From: Margaritifera margaritifera
Taxonomy: Eukaryota; Mollusca; Bivalvia; Unionida; Margaritiferidae
DNA: 64,000 nt
Reading direction: 5' to 3'
Assembly (NCBI GenBank): GCA_029931535.1
Contig: JAQPZY010001628.1
Coordinates: 612,001 to 676,000, forward strand
The translations under genes and the position numbers were made by a program. The notes beneath the pieces were generated by a model. The model was not told the origin of the DNA, searched no databases, and worked only from the letters and a program-made list of their open reading frames with translations. Within the stretch, counting starts at the first letter, position 1; each line of letters begins with the position of its first letter. Positions 24,772 to 35,730 of the stretch are shown piece after piece.

Positions 24772-25832
24772 TTACCAGAATAGCTTATGGGATGGTCTGT
24801 TGTCCATTGTTTGTCCATCCATTAGCACTAGTTTGTTATCGCTACTTCTCTTAAACTACTTGGAGGATTATCATAAAACTTTACACACACATTCATCCAT
24901 GGTCTAGTTGGTTTTAAATGAAAATGGTGCCTCTTGGACATTCAATCTGGCCACCACAGTGGCCATCTTGAAAATCTCATTATCGCTACTCCTCCTAAAT
25001 GGACTGTCATATTATCATGGGATTTTCACTAAAAGACTTTGTATGATATCTAGTTGGTCCTAATCAAAATGGTGCCAATATGATGTCTAAGATAGCTGCC
25101 ACAGTGGCCATCTAGAAAATATTGTTATCGCTACTTCTCCTGAATTTATAGTTGTATCAACATGGGCTTTTTAATAAACAACTTCTTATGATGTCTAGTT
25201 GGTCCTGATGGTGGCACCATATACATTCAATATACCTGCCACAGTGGCTATCTTGAAAATTTTGTTATCACTATTTCTCCTGAATGAATGGTCATATCAG
25301 CATGGGGTTTTCACTTAAAGACTTCTTACCATGTTTAGTTGGTCGTAAATGAAAATGGTGCCCATCTGACTTTTCATATGACTGTCACAATAGCCATCTT
25401 GAAAATCTTGTTATCACTACTTTTCTTAGTTGGCTGGTCATATTGACATTGTGCTTTCACCAAAAGGCTTCTTATGATGTCTAGTTGGTACTAAATAGAA
25501 ATAGGGTCAGTCTGATATGGAATATGGCCACCATGGCATCTGTCTAGAAAATCTTGTTATCGTTGCTCCTCCAAAACGGAAAGTAATATCAGCATGTGAT
25601 TTCCACCAGAAGACTTCTCATGATGCCTTGTTGGTCCTAAATGAACATGGTGCCAAGTTGACATCCAATATATCCAGCATAGCAGTTAATTTGAAAATCT
25701 TGTTATCCCTGAAGAACATCAAAGATGGTTTCATCATTCCACAGTTAAAAGGAAGAAATGGTCTTATCTTGAATTCCTGGAAATTCTTTTCAGTCAGTGT
25801 AGTGTCAGTCCCTTTGAGGGACTGTTGTTTTT
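24772..25832 (+). repeat. Family A repeat element, copy 3
   Basis: 5' module ('accagaatagcttatgggat', 'tttacacacacattcatcca'), about six internal units and the 3' module ('gaagaacatcaaagatggtt' to 'ttgagggactgttg'). Confidence 0.85.
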
Positions 25833-26215
25833 TTGAAAATCAGTTACACATTGCATGAAAGGTTGTAGTGAAGCAAGTTCAGATATGGTCTCCATGATGT
25901 GAAACTGGATGTTTAAGAAGATATAGGTAACCTGGACTAAAGATACAGCTAGTATGTGAGTAAGGGGATTCTTTTGTTCAAGTTTATGAAGGTAAGTCAA
26001 GTAAAGGTTTTATTTTTTCAGTAATTTACATAAATTTCTTACTATTTTTCTTTATAAAATATCTCAATTGTCCCCTACTTTGTTTTCATGCCCTACTTTA
26101 TCCATACTTTCTCACGAAGGATTGCTGGAAAGACTGATCATATTAAATCAATGATATTAAGTTTAATACCTAATCCTTCTCATAGTTCTGATATTACATG
26201 TATAATAACAGTCTG

Positions 26216-27089
26216 TGTCTACCAGGATGTTGTAATGTTACACAAGTTAGTGGCATAACATTTAACCCAGGTCATGTTTACCAGAATGTTGTAATATTAC
26301 ACAAGTTAGTGGCATAACATTTAATCCAGATCATGTTTACCAGAATGTTGTAATATTACACAAGTTAGTGGCATAACATTTAATCCAGGTCATGTTTAGA
26401 ACAATGTTGTTATGTTACACAAGTAAGTGCCATAACATTTAATCCAGGTCATGCTTACCAGGATGTTGTAATGTTGCAGAAGTTAGTGGCATAACATTTA
26501 ATCCAGGTCATGTTTACCAGGATGTTATAATATTACACACGTTAGTGGCATAACATTTAATCCAGATCATGTTTACCACAATGTTGTAATGTTACACAAG
26601 TTAGTGGCATAACATTTAATCCAGGTCATGTTTACCAGAATATTGTAATGTTACACAAGTTAGTGGCATAACATTTAATCCAGGTCATGCTTACCAGAAT
26701 GTTGTAATATTATGCAGGTTGGTGACATAACAGTAAAACCAGGTTATGTTTACCAGGATGTTGTTTGTGGCATAACATTTAATCCTGGTCATGTTTACCA
26801 GGATGTTGTAATGTTATGCAGGCTAATGGAATAACATTAAATCCAGGTCATGTTTACCAGGATGTTATAATGTTACATACATTCGTGGCAAAACATTTAA
26901 CCCAGGTCATGTTACAGGATGATGTAATGTTACACAAATTAGTGGCATAACATTTAATCCAGGACATGTTTACCAGGATGATGTAATGTTACACAAGTTA
27001 GTGGCATAACATTTAATCCACATTAAGTTTATCACAATGTTGTAATATTACACAAGTTAGTTGCATAACATATAATCCAGGTCATATCC
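26216..27089. repeat. ~60 bp tandem repeat, ~14-15 copies
   Basis: Unit 'caggatgttgtaatgttaca' + 'caagttagtggcataacatt' + 'taatccaggtcatgtttac'. An isolated fragment 'agtggcataacatt' lies at 28385. Confidence 0.92.
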
Positions 27090-28498
27090 CCAAATTTGTT
27101 CACTGATTTGTAAAGAAGAATTTGCATGTGATAGTCATGTGATAAAAAGAACTGGACATTTGGAGTCATTTCATTTTAAATTGATGTAACTGGTTTTTTT
27201 ATTTCAGTGTTCTCTTTTTTTTCTATGCTTGCAAAACATTGAAATGATTCTATTTGTTTAATAAATTACATATACAATTCATCTAAGGTCCAATATATCT
27301 ATATCAAATGAAGAAGGTTAGTACTCTTTCTCCACAAACAAGGTATGACTTGTTCAACATGTCTGCAAGTTGTCATCTCAAGACTATTCTCAAGGAATAA
27401 TTAAATGTCATACATTATCTCATGTACTATTATCAGCTTGATGTGAATGTCATAACTCTCTAGTAGGTAGATTTTTGGTATATTATGGTCGTATCCACTC
27501 TGAAGGCATTACCGTGGCAAATTCTTGGCATTTAAAATAAAATGTATCTGACGTTCAAGATTTGTCTTACATAGGTTTAATATTGATAGATGTCGCAAAA
27601 TTACATATGTATGAAATAGTTTATGTTACCTACTTGGCCAATAAAGATGAAGCAGAGCTTCTACAGCGTTTATAAAGAACAATATTTTTAGCTTTTAATT
27701 TTTTTTTTTTTTATGGAGACAATAATATTAAGCAGTGAAAACAATATATTAGTGTCTTTTTGAAATAATTATATACATATAAATTCACCTATCATACCAA
27801 GTTCAACAGACCTTTTATAATTGTTGTAGATAAAACTTGTTTTGATAATGCTTGGAAATGTTTAAGTTTGTATCTTATAGGTGTTTTCTTATATAAGATA
27901 TGTATTATATGCTTAAGCATGAAATATAGAAACTTATGGGCAAAATAATTTTCATATTTTTTCATTCCTATATTTTCACATGTGAAAATATATCCTTATG
28001 TGAAAATATAAGATTTCCCATCATGCTGTGTGATGCTTGATTGTGTGTCCCTACAGAACTTATACCTGAAGCAACAAAAACACACACTTTGCGATCTAGA
28101 ACAAATAAATAGAAACTGCATTACATTTCAGACATGGAAATTAATTTTTGCTGAAGAAATTTTACTCGATGCCGTTCTCGTCTCTATGAAGTTATTTCCC
28201 CTTACTTCCTTGACAACAGTGATAAACCCGCTGTGATGCATTGCTGAATCAGACTTGCTTTGTGGTCAGATATGATCAAATAGTTTACAAAATGTCAAAA
28301 ATGTAATTTACTTTGACAGATTAGGTCATCCCAATTGTATCCGGTATTTATGTAAGAAAAGAAAATATCCTCAATGTATTTTTAGTGGCATAACATTAAA
28401 ATACTTGAATATTTTAATATTTTAGCAAGCATCTTTTCCTCCTCCCCCCCCCCCCAGTTGAAGTCAGCTTTTGTCCATCAGATCCCCCCTCACACTTG
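27090..28498. other. Intron, no gene recognised
   Basis: AT-rich, with the palindrome at 27969 and a poly-C run at 28443. No exon-like open frame with splice borders was found. Confidence 0.5.
27969..27992. other. 24 bp perfect palindrome
   Basis: The sequence is TATATTTTCACA followed by its exact complement TGTGAAAATATA. A partial copy 'atgtgaaaatataag' follows at 27998. Confidence 0.9.
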
Positions 28499-28960
28499 TT
28501 TTTAAAATTTAATATCTTCTGAACCATCTGAGATATCATCATGAAACTTGACATGCTTTTGTGTCGTGACTGGAAACTGTGTCCTGCAAATTATGGAGTC
28601 TCTTTTATCAGCTTTTTAAGAGTTATCCCCATCTTTATAACAAATTGCGTCTGCTAATCCATGTATCTATCCATCCCATCCACCTCTCCATCCTATCACA
28701 CTCTTGTCCAATTAATATCTCCAGAACTGTTTGAGATATTTTTATGAAACTCTGTATGCATTGGTATCAGGACACGAGTTTGTGTCCGATATCAGATTTG
28801 GCTTTGTCAAGTTAATACCTTTAAAGTTATTTCTCTATTTGTTGAACATTGTATTTACACTTTGTGTCTTGTGGAGGATATATATATATCCAGTAATCAC
28901 TTGCTTACTGACAGATCTAGTTCTGTCTATTTATGAACCAAGGAATCTGAAATAAAGAAC
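28499..28960. repeat. ~205 bp diverged direct repeat, 2 copies
   Basis: 'aatttaatatcttctgaacc' (28507) and 'attaatatctccagaactgt' (28711) begin parallel units; both continue 'gagatat...atgaaact' and '...gtgtcc'. Preceded by a poly-C tract at 28443-28456. Confidence 0.65.
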
Positions 28961-29485
28961 TTCACATTTTCTAATCTTATTGTATTATAAAAATCAAACA
29001 TATACTGTGACATAAAAACTAGTAATGTTGCATAGCAGTATCAATAACATCACCCTACTGTTATTTAATAAATGTAAACTCAGACTTGTGTTCATCAGGT
29101 ATAAAGTGTTTGAAAATTGTTTAATAATACCTGACCCAGTATTCTCAAAATGTTTTGAGCAAGAAACTCAAGTTCAAGCTCAGAAACTCAAAATTAGATA
29201 TGATACTTAGGGTGCACCTATATACTTGAAATTTGGCAGTATAGTAGAGGAACTCCACTTAAGAAAATTGGAAAGTTCTGTGATTCTAGCTTCATTTTAA
29301 TTAAAGTTATGGACTGTCAAAGTTTTTGGACTTTGAGCTTGAGCTTGAGTTTCTTGCTTAAAAAGTTTCAAGAATATAGAGCCAGTTCGCACTCCAAAGA
29401 TTTTATTATCATTCAGTTTGTTGCATACATTTCACATGTCAAATAAATTCATCTATCTATCTATCTCTATCTGTCTGTTTGTCTG

Positions 29486-29712
29486 CCAAGTGGTCTAAAG
29501 TGCTCACCCTTACAGAACACTCACACATCTCACTTCTGTCTGTGTGAGTTAGAGTCTTGACTCAAGCAATGTGGGTATGTGAGAAAGCTTCCCAGTAGCT
29601 TCCTGTGGGTCAGTGGTTCTTTCCGTGTCTTCCTGAGTTTCCACCATATACATGTATAGTCTATCATATGCTGAAAAATATTGTTAAACCCCACAAAACC
29701 AAACTAAAACTG
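29486..29712 (+). mobile_element. tRNA-derived SINE with mollusc-type tail
   Basis: Head 'aagtggtctaaagtgctcac', body 'gtgggtatgtgagaaagctt' and 'tgtgggtcagtggttctttc', tail 'aaaaatattgttaaacccca'. The tail with 'cacaaaaccaaac' matches what I recall of abundant molluscan SINEs. It ends against the (CT)n microsatellite. Confidence 0.65.
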
Positions 29713-29720
29713 TCACTATC

Positions 29721-29723
<3 letters not shown>

Positions 29724-29786
<63 letters not shown>
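29724..29786. repeat. (CT)n microsatellite
   Basis: About 30 CT dinucleotides; it yields an apparent Ser-Leu open frame that is not a gene. A shorter (CT)n lies at 51509-51529. Confidence 0.97.
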
Positions 29787-29788
<2 letters not shown>

Positions 29789-29789
29789 G

Positions 29790-30815
29790 TCGGCTTTAAC
29801 ACACTGGATCACTTAGACCTGCTGTATAGATGATATACAAAGTTTATTATTATGTATTAAACCTTGTTCAAATGAACTAAGCATCAGTTTGCTAGGAACT
29901 TCAGCATTGGAGCTGTTGAAATTGTAATATACATGTATATATTTATCTGGATTCTAATATACATGTATATAATTTTCTGGACTTACAAAATTGTCATGGC
30001 TCTTCTCAGACATTTTTTCTCAAAATTAACATGGCCACTGGGCATTAATGAAATTCAATTAGAAAAATAAAAATTAAAAGGTTTTAATAATTATAAATAG
30101 TAAGAAAATATTGATTTATTCCATTACCTGAAAATGTGTACATTTCCATTCTGTGATTTGTGGTTTCTTCAGTTTAAGTATTATCCTTTCATTATTCACT
30201 TTTTTTCCTCTCTTACTTTTCACATTTTTAAAAATAATTTTGTCTTTTAAACAAATTTTAAGTATGGAATTTTACTCTACAACATAATTGTATACTTTTC
30301 TTATGATTTAAAAAATGTATAAAATGTATAATTTTCAATCAATAACATTGCATAAGGCCTTGAATATACATAACACTTACTTGGCTAACATGTTTGGCTA
30401 AATCTGATGATGAACTATAGTTCCCCCAAAAGTATTTTGATGGTGATGATAAAGGTTAGTTTTGTTGTTTTTATATTTTTCTTTGCTTCTAGTTTGGGCC
30501 TTGGATACATGTGTGATGTTTTAAGGTCTTGTGTGTGTTAATTAATTGCTACACATCACATGGTGTGAGGGCCTGTAGGACAAATGTCACCAAACTAAGT
30601 GCCAGGGGCAAGCATTTGATAATAAGATTTTGAGAGTTATGGAGATTATGAGATTGGCATTGCATGTTTGAATATTATGAAAAAATAATCACGGAATAAT
30701 TGCATGAAATAATTATGAGTACCATATATTGAATGTCCGACATGCTAAACTAGCAACCAATTATTACACTTGTCTATATAACTTTGAGTACATTGTCTTA
30801 ACCCCTTACTTTTAG
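29790..30815. other. Intron upstream of exon 5, no gene recognised
   Basis: Two copies of the palindromic 'atatacatgtatat' at 29929 and 29959; otherwise AT-rich unique-looking sequence. Confidence 0.5.
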
Positions 30816-30935
30816 ATGGCTTCAGCTTTGGAACAACCACTGTTGAGGATTAATCAGGCTAACAGCCCGGATCTGATAAGTGTGTCCCAGTACTACTCTG
30901 GAGAGCTGGTTGGCTATGTCAGGAAGGTACTACAG
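30816..30935 (+). CDS. WASHC5: WASHC5 exon (5 of 11)
   Basis: Acceptor 'ccttacttttag', donor 'gtcagt'. Exactly 40 codons, phase 0 at both ends, reading [10 protein letters not shown]...[12 protein letters not shown]. The Leu of GELV and the second Val of YVRKV correspond to human L619 and V626, the classic SPG8 positions; both are conserved. The 3' two thirds of this exon, with its donor, recurs as five decayed tandem copies at 35731-36320, just after DIRS-like element E2. Confidence 0.95.
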
Positions 30936-31739
30936 GTCAGTAACAATAATATAACCACAGTAGGTATCGCTGGGATTAGAACATGAACTTTATCAATTCT
31001 ACACAGTCTCAGGCCCATTGCAGGTGGCACATATTTCTTCTTCAGATATGTTACCTGATCATAATACATTAGGAGTACATCCACTACCAGCAAATCCAGC
31101 CCTCCCAAGCTAAAAAAGATGTTTGTCGTGTCATTTGGCTTGTTTTAGCAATAGAAGTGCTAAAACAGTCATCTGCTTGTCAAGGTGGAAATCAGATGAG
31201 AGTGATTTCCCCTTGGATAGAGGGGTTGGCTCCAGGACCCATCAGTCATCAGTTACTTCTTCTGCTCATGCTGGGAAGCATGCTGTCTCTTGAGACCTTG
31301 CAAATAACAAATTCATTTGTGCATGCTGTCTCTTGAGACCTTGCAAATAACAAATTCATTTGTGCATGCTGTCTTTTGAGACCTTGCAAATAACAAATTC
31401 ATTTGTGCATTTTCATAAACTAAGTGAACCTTTTGGAGTTTTACCAGGAAAACATACTCCATCTCTTCTTTTGCACTTCATTGGTTGTTCTTCATCGTAT
31501 GATAAGTGTGTAAGTGCCATCTTAATTGCATTCCCTGTGGTCTATAGTACTTTCAGTTCAACTTTGTACTTGACCTTATTTAGGAATTTTGTCTAGTAAT
31601 TGTTCTGTTGTTGCATGTTGTCAGGTCATGCATATAATTTCCATTTTTCTTTCATCATAGTGTCCCCTTCACAGTAAGTTCAAAATAACACTTGACTGAT
31701 TTCACTTGTGTATGTCATTGTTCTGCTCTTGCTATTTAC

Positions 31740-32700
31740 AGGAGTCAAGACAGTGGGCAGGATTAAGTATGTGGGGTGCAAACATTTCAGGCTGGCTGAA
31801 GACAAACACTGTACCTGTATAAATTGTATGAGGTGCGGTTTGGGTTATGCATGTTACGTGTGCTCATGCTGGTCTGAGGATGTATGCGTGACGGTCTGTA
31901 CCAAACAAGCAACTTGGTCAAATGAGAACTCTGCATAGCACACAAGCAAGGATGAGGATGTCATCAGTATTGCTGCTGCCACTGACTCCATCAACAATTT
32001 CCTTCTGGCTGAATCCGTGAAGGCAGGAAGCTCATTTTTTCAAAAGAAAATTTGGCAATCAAAGCCATCAGAGCCAGTCTTGCCATTGCCCTCATCATCG
32101 CAAACAGAACAGATTTTTAAAGCACTATCTAAGGGGTCAGTACTGACCATATGGACCAGTATGGACCAGCAATAGATGAACAACCCAGTATTGGTTATGG
32201 TGATCTTTCCTTAAATAGCCAATACCAGACTTTGGCACTATTTTCCAACCAGTTATGGACCACATCAGCTCAAACACAGCCTCCATCTGTGCCTTAGACT
32301 TCTGGACCTGGGTATGGTGATCTATGTTCCTGGTATACCCATTCCCGGCTTAAGATATAGATAGCGCTCAACATTTGGAAGTGCCTGTTCCAGCCCCAAC
32401 TCAGACTCGGACAGCTTGTATAAGTGGCACCAGAATATGCAAATCTTCTCACAATGCTCAGTTCCAGACTTCTGGAACGATCATGGACCAACATCAGACA
32501 GATCCATCACTTGTCCTGGCACTTTTGCAATCCATTACTGACCACAGCATTGCCCCATTCCCAGACAATCAGTACCAGTCCCAGACTGTCAATGATAAAC
32601 TTAGTGAATGCCTAGAACACGTCCCAGCATGGCCAGATCCCCAGCCTTATTCACTGTCTAACTCAACCTACTTCACCAGCTCAGTTATGACATGCATTGT
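31740..32700 (+). pseudogene. E2 gag-like ORF1 (broken)
   Basis: Opens after acceptor-like 'tgctatttacag' and reads KYVGCKHFRLAEDKHCTCIN...C..C (31760-31870), matching the Cys-rich start in E1 and E3. The run closes at 31938. A second open stretch, 32375-32707, is rich in Pro, Ser, Thr and Gln with no recognised domain, as expected for the middle of gag. Confidence 0.6.
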
Positions 32701-33479
32701 AGGATGATTCTCTGTCCCCACACTCTTTTGTGTTTAAAAGTTCATCCTCACAAGTGCTATCTTCCTTTCTCAGTCCAACAATGTCCTGAGTTTTGTCTGC
32801 CTCCACCTATTCTGTCATAGGCTGCTTATAAAGGCAGTGTCAGGACCCAGTGTTAACAGGTCTTCATTTTTCTACAGATGATTCCTATCAAATTTCAAAC
32901 CAGGCTTTTGACAAGAAACAGGAGGAAGGTAATGCCTAAAGGAATCTGGAGGTATTCCCTCCCATTTGCTGGGGTGGTCTAGTTAACTTCTTTTCCCTGA
33001 CCAGTTTTGTTATCCCTGTAACTCATAAGAGGGAAAAGTTCTTGTTGATTCATTGGTTCAGCTGACCACCATATCTTGTTAGTATGAGGTTTGTATACCC
33101 GCTACCCACTGGTGCAGCTGGCTTTTGGGCCATGTGACATTAGTACCCTCAGTTTATGGTGGGCAGTAATATCACAACCTAAGGCTTGTAACTGTTGGAC
33201 TTAGTTCAAATGACATTATTGTTTAATACAGCCAGGATTCAAATTAAATTAGTAGTTAAACCCCAAAACAAAATTAAGTTGTATGTAGAAATGTGGGTAA
33301 AAGAAGTGGTTAAACAACTCTTTCAAATTATTTATTAATAATCAAAAAGAATGTATATTCTGTTTAGTGTAAACAGAAAGAGCTAATGTTTGAATCACAA
33401 AGCATAAAACTGCTGTGGTATTTTATAAGTTTCTTGTTGCTTCAGCATCTGCTGGTGTTCCATGTTGTTGATACAGTAC

Positions 33480-34530
33480 AGTTCCTGACTGGATCATCAG
33501 GTTGTCCACAGGATTAATGAGTCTGTTTCCCAAATCCAGTTGGGGATGGAGCAAGCTGAATGACATGAATTCATCTTGATTGGTGTTGGGTTCCAATACA
33601 TTGTTGGACGCAGTATATCCTCCAACGAAATTCCTTCATGAAATAAATTGATTGTTTCATAATCTGAAGTATCAGGCACAGTTAGAGCAGGAAGGAATGG
33701 ATTTACTGTATTTGTTGTAAAGACAATTTCAAAACTCCTTGGCATCCATTGGTGGATGCATATCTCAGATTTTCTCAAAATGCTTCTTTAGGTCTTCCTT
33801 CCTTTTGTATGTCTCCTGACAATGGTGGCAAGACACTTTTGAACCAATGTGGACAATATTTATATATCACTCCAGAGATTGGCAGTGTTTATACTCCGCT
33901 TCATGCTGGGCCATTTATGATGTAAAGCTGTCATTATGGGAAAGAGTGACATCATGGTATATGATGCATGTCTCACAATGTGAGGTCAGTAATAGGAGGA
34001 ATGTGGTTCCTCAGACAGAGTGGAGAATTCCAGCAAAGGACATTGGGGAATATACATCTGAGTTGTCTTGGGAGGAATAAATAAACTTCAAATTAAAATG
34101 CCTGGACTCCCATTTAAATAGAGATCATATACCATGATGTCACTCTTTCTCATAATGACACACTGCTGCAAACAAAAATGGCAGTAGTATATTTCTTCTT
34201 CAAAGAACAAAGCATCACTGGTATGTTTCTTGCATGAAAAATAGTCATATGTTGCTTCTGAAAAACTACAACATGAAGGAAGTCTTGTCCTTTCCGTCAG
34301 ATTTGATCTGCTGCAGAGAACAGAGGGCACATAATTTTGTTGTCCCCCGATTCTCATATGGCAGTTCTTTATGTTCATTTCTGCATGTATATTCAATCCA
34401 AGATATGATTCAGAATGGGTGCAATGGACAGTCAGAACTTTATACACTGCAAGTAATCTTGGGCCAGAGGTTTGTTCTTTTCTCGTAGACTCCATTCTTT
34501 TACGGATGTGATTCAAACCAATGGACTTTT
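33480..34530 (-). pseudogene. Antisense degraded ORFs with C2H2-like Cys/His spacing, inside E2
   Basis: Two minus-strand open stretches (33497-33778, 93 codons; 34088-34516, 142 codons) are linked by decayed sequence. Between them, reading across stops, are CETCIIYHDVTLSHNDSFTS...H...H and CHHCQETYKRKEDLKKHF...H, the spacing of C2H2 zinc fingers. The 34088-34516 piece also has YYCHFCLQQCVIMRKSD. I do not recognise the family. Orientation is opposite to E2, so it is probably a separate insertion or captured sequence. Low to moderate confidence that it was ever coding. Confidence 0.4.
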
Positions 34531-34887
34531 ATCAGTGGGAAAAGTAGTACCATTAAAATATGTCCCAAGAAACATCCCAAAATTTTCTGCACTCTACATC
34601 TTGGAAATAATGTCCATACAAGCAAAGAAATTAGAGCTGTTTGCCATGAAATAATTTGCAAAATGTATGATGAAAAGTGTCACTATACTTGTTTAAACAA
34701 GTTGAGATACAGACTGTTCTGCAGAAATGAGACCATTAAATTCCAGTGGAAAGATGGCTGAGGAAGAGACAAAGAGCCAATTATGCAATGCATTTTCTTC
34801 TTGACTTAGGGTGGAGATCTTCAGCCAAGCATAACTTTCTTAAAAGTGTAGATACTATGAAAATTAAGTTTATGTGGCCATATTATA

Positions 34888-35130
34888 ATGAGTTCTAAAC
34901 TGCTAGACCAAACAAATTCCATGTGCATATCGGATCATGAGGTTAGGGCAGTCACCACTAGCATAACATTCAAGCACAACTTCTCCCTGACATCATCCAA
35001 ACTGTGGGATGGAGGTCAGAGACAGCATTCTCCAGCTTTTATCTCAGAGACCGTTACATCCCAAAGGGCTCAGTTTGACATGGTGGGACTTCTATGAGCC
35101 ATGCAGCAGGTTACCTTCACAGGTCATTTA
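34888..35130 (+). pseudogene. E2 tyrosine recombinase C-terminal remnant
   Basis: ISDHEVRAVTTSITFKHN (34928-34981) carries the H-x-x-R pair. In shifted frames there follow SSKLWDGGQRQHSPAF and SQRAQFDMVGLL, matching 43855-44030 of E3 at the DNA level ('tcccaaaggnntcagtttga'). The Trp/Tyr part is frameshifted. Confidence 0.6.
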
Positions 35131-35324
35131 GTAGCTTCATAACAAATCGGGTTATTGCACTGGATTTGCAGGAGTTAATTTTTTTTCTCTAAACCATGTA
35201 CTAATCCTAACCTGTATCTCACATGAGACTCAAAGCTACTTCATGTACATTAGGAGACTGGGGCCATGGCCAACTCCAGAGGAAGGGATGTAACTCCCTC
35301 CTACTCTTACCTATTCTTCTAATT

Positions 35325-35440
35325 TATTACGATTGGGTAACATTTGATAAGAAACCAATTTTTGGAGTAATATATGTTTCTTCAATAATACTCACCCAAT
35401 CATAATATGGACACACCCTCCCAAGCCCTCCATGCTCCGT
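35325..35440. repeat. E2 internal complementary region (palindromic junction)
   Basis: 'ttacgattgggtaacatttg' (35327) and 'aatactcacccaatcataat' (35387) are inverted complements with 'aagaaac'/'gtttctt' between, about 25 bp arms around a ~20 bp spacer. The halves resemble the outermost bases of the right and left termini placed end to end, as in the internal complementary region of DIRS1, thought to template circle closure. Confidence 0.65.
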
Positions 35441-35730
35441 TAGATCACAGGAAGAGCATGCATATCTGATCCAGTTGTAACTGACAATTAACAGGATTTG
35501 GTGCCAGTTGCTATTTTTCAAGGCAAGACCACACTTGGCTGACTTCCAACTTGTCAAGCAGATGGCTTTTTAGCACGTTTTGTTGCTAAAACCAGTCAGA
35601 TCATGTGGTAAACATCTTTCTTAGCTTATAAGGGCTGGATTTGCAAGCTAGTGGATGTGCTTCTGACATATTATGATCAGGCAAGTATTATCAAAGAAAC
35701 ATTTTTGACTCCCAAAAAATTGGTCTAAAC

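Larger units (their letters stand above)
31031..35706 (+). mobile_element. E2: DIRS-like element in the exon 5-6 intron, inverted termini
   Basis: Left ~31031-31192 contains 'gttacctgatcataatacat' and 'aaatccagccctcccaagct'; right ~35546-35706 carries the complements ('tattatgatcaggcaagtat', 'agcttataagggctggattt'), roughly 80% alike over ~160 bp. Inside: gag-like ORF from 31740, an antisense zinc-finger-like block (33480-34520) that looks foreign, tyrosine recombinase remnant (34890-35130), and an internal complementary region (35325-35440). No reverse transcriptase was recognised, so this copy is deleted. The exon-5 relic array starts within 25 bp of its right end. Confidence 0.75.

Noticed and set aside
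25517..25858. 113-codon plus-strand open frame
   Set aside because: Lies wholly in family A copy 3.
29605..29799. Open frame with a long Ser-Leu run
   Set aside because: Created by a SINE tail joined to a (CT)n microsatellite.
35327..35410. Rho-independent-type terminator hairpin
   Set aside because: The setting is eukaryotic and the palindrome matches the ends of the DIRS-like element, a better explanation.
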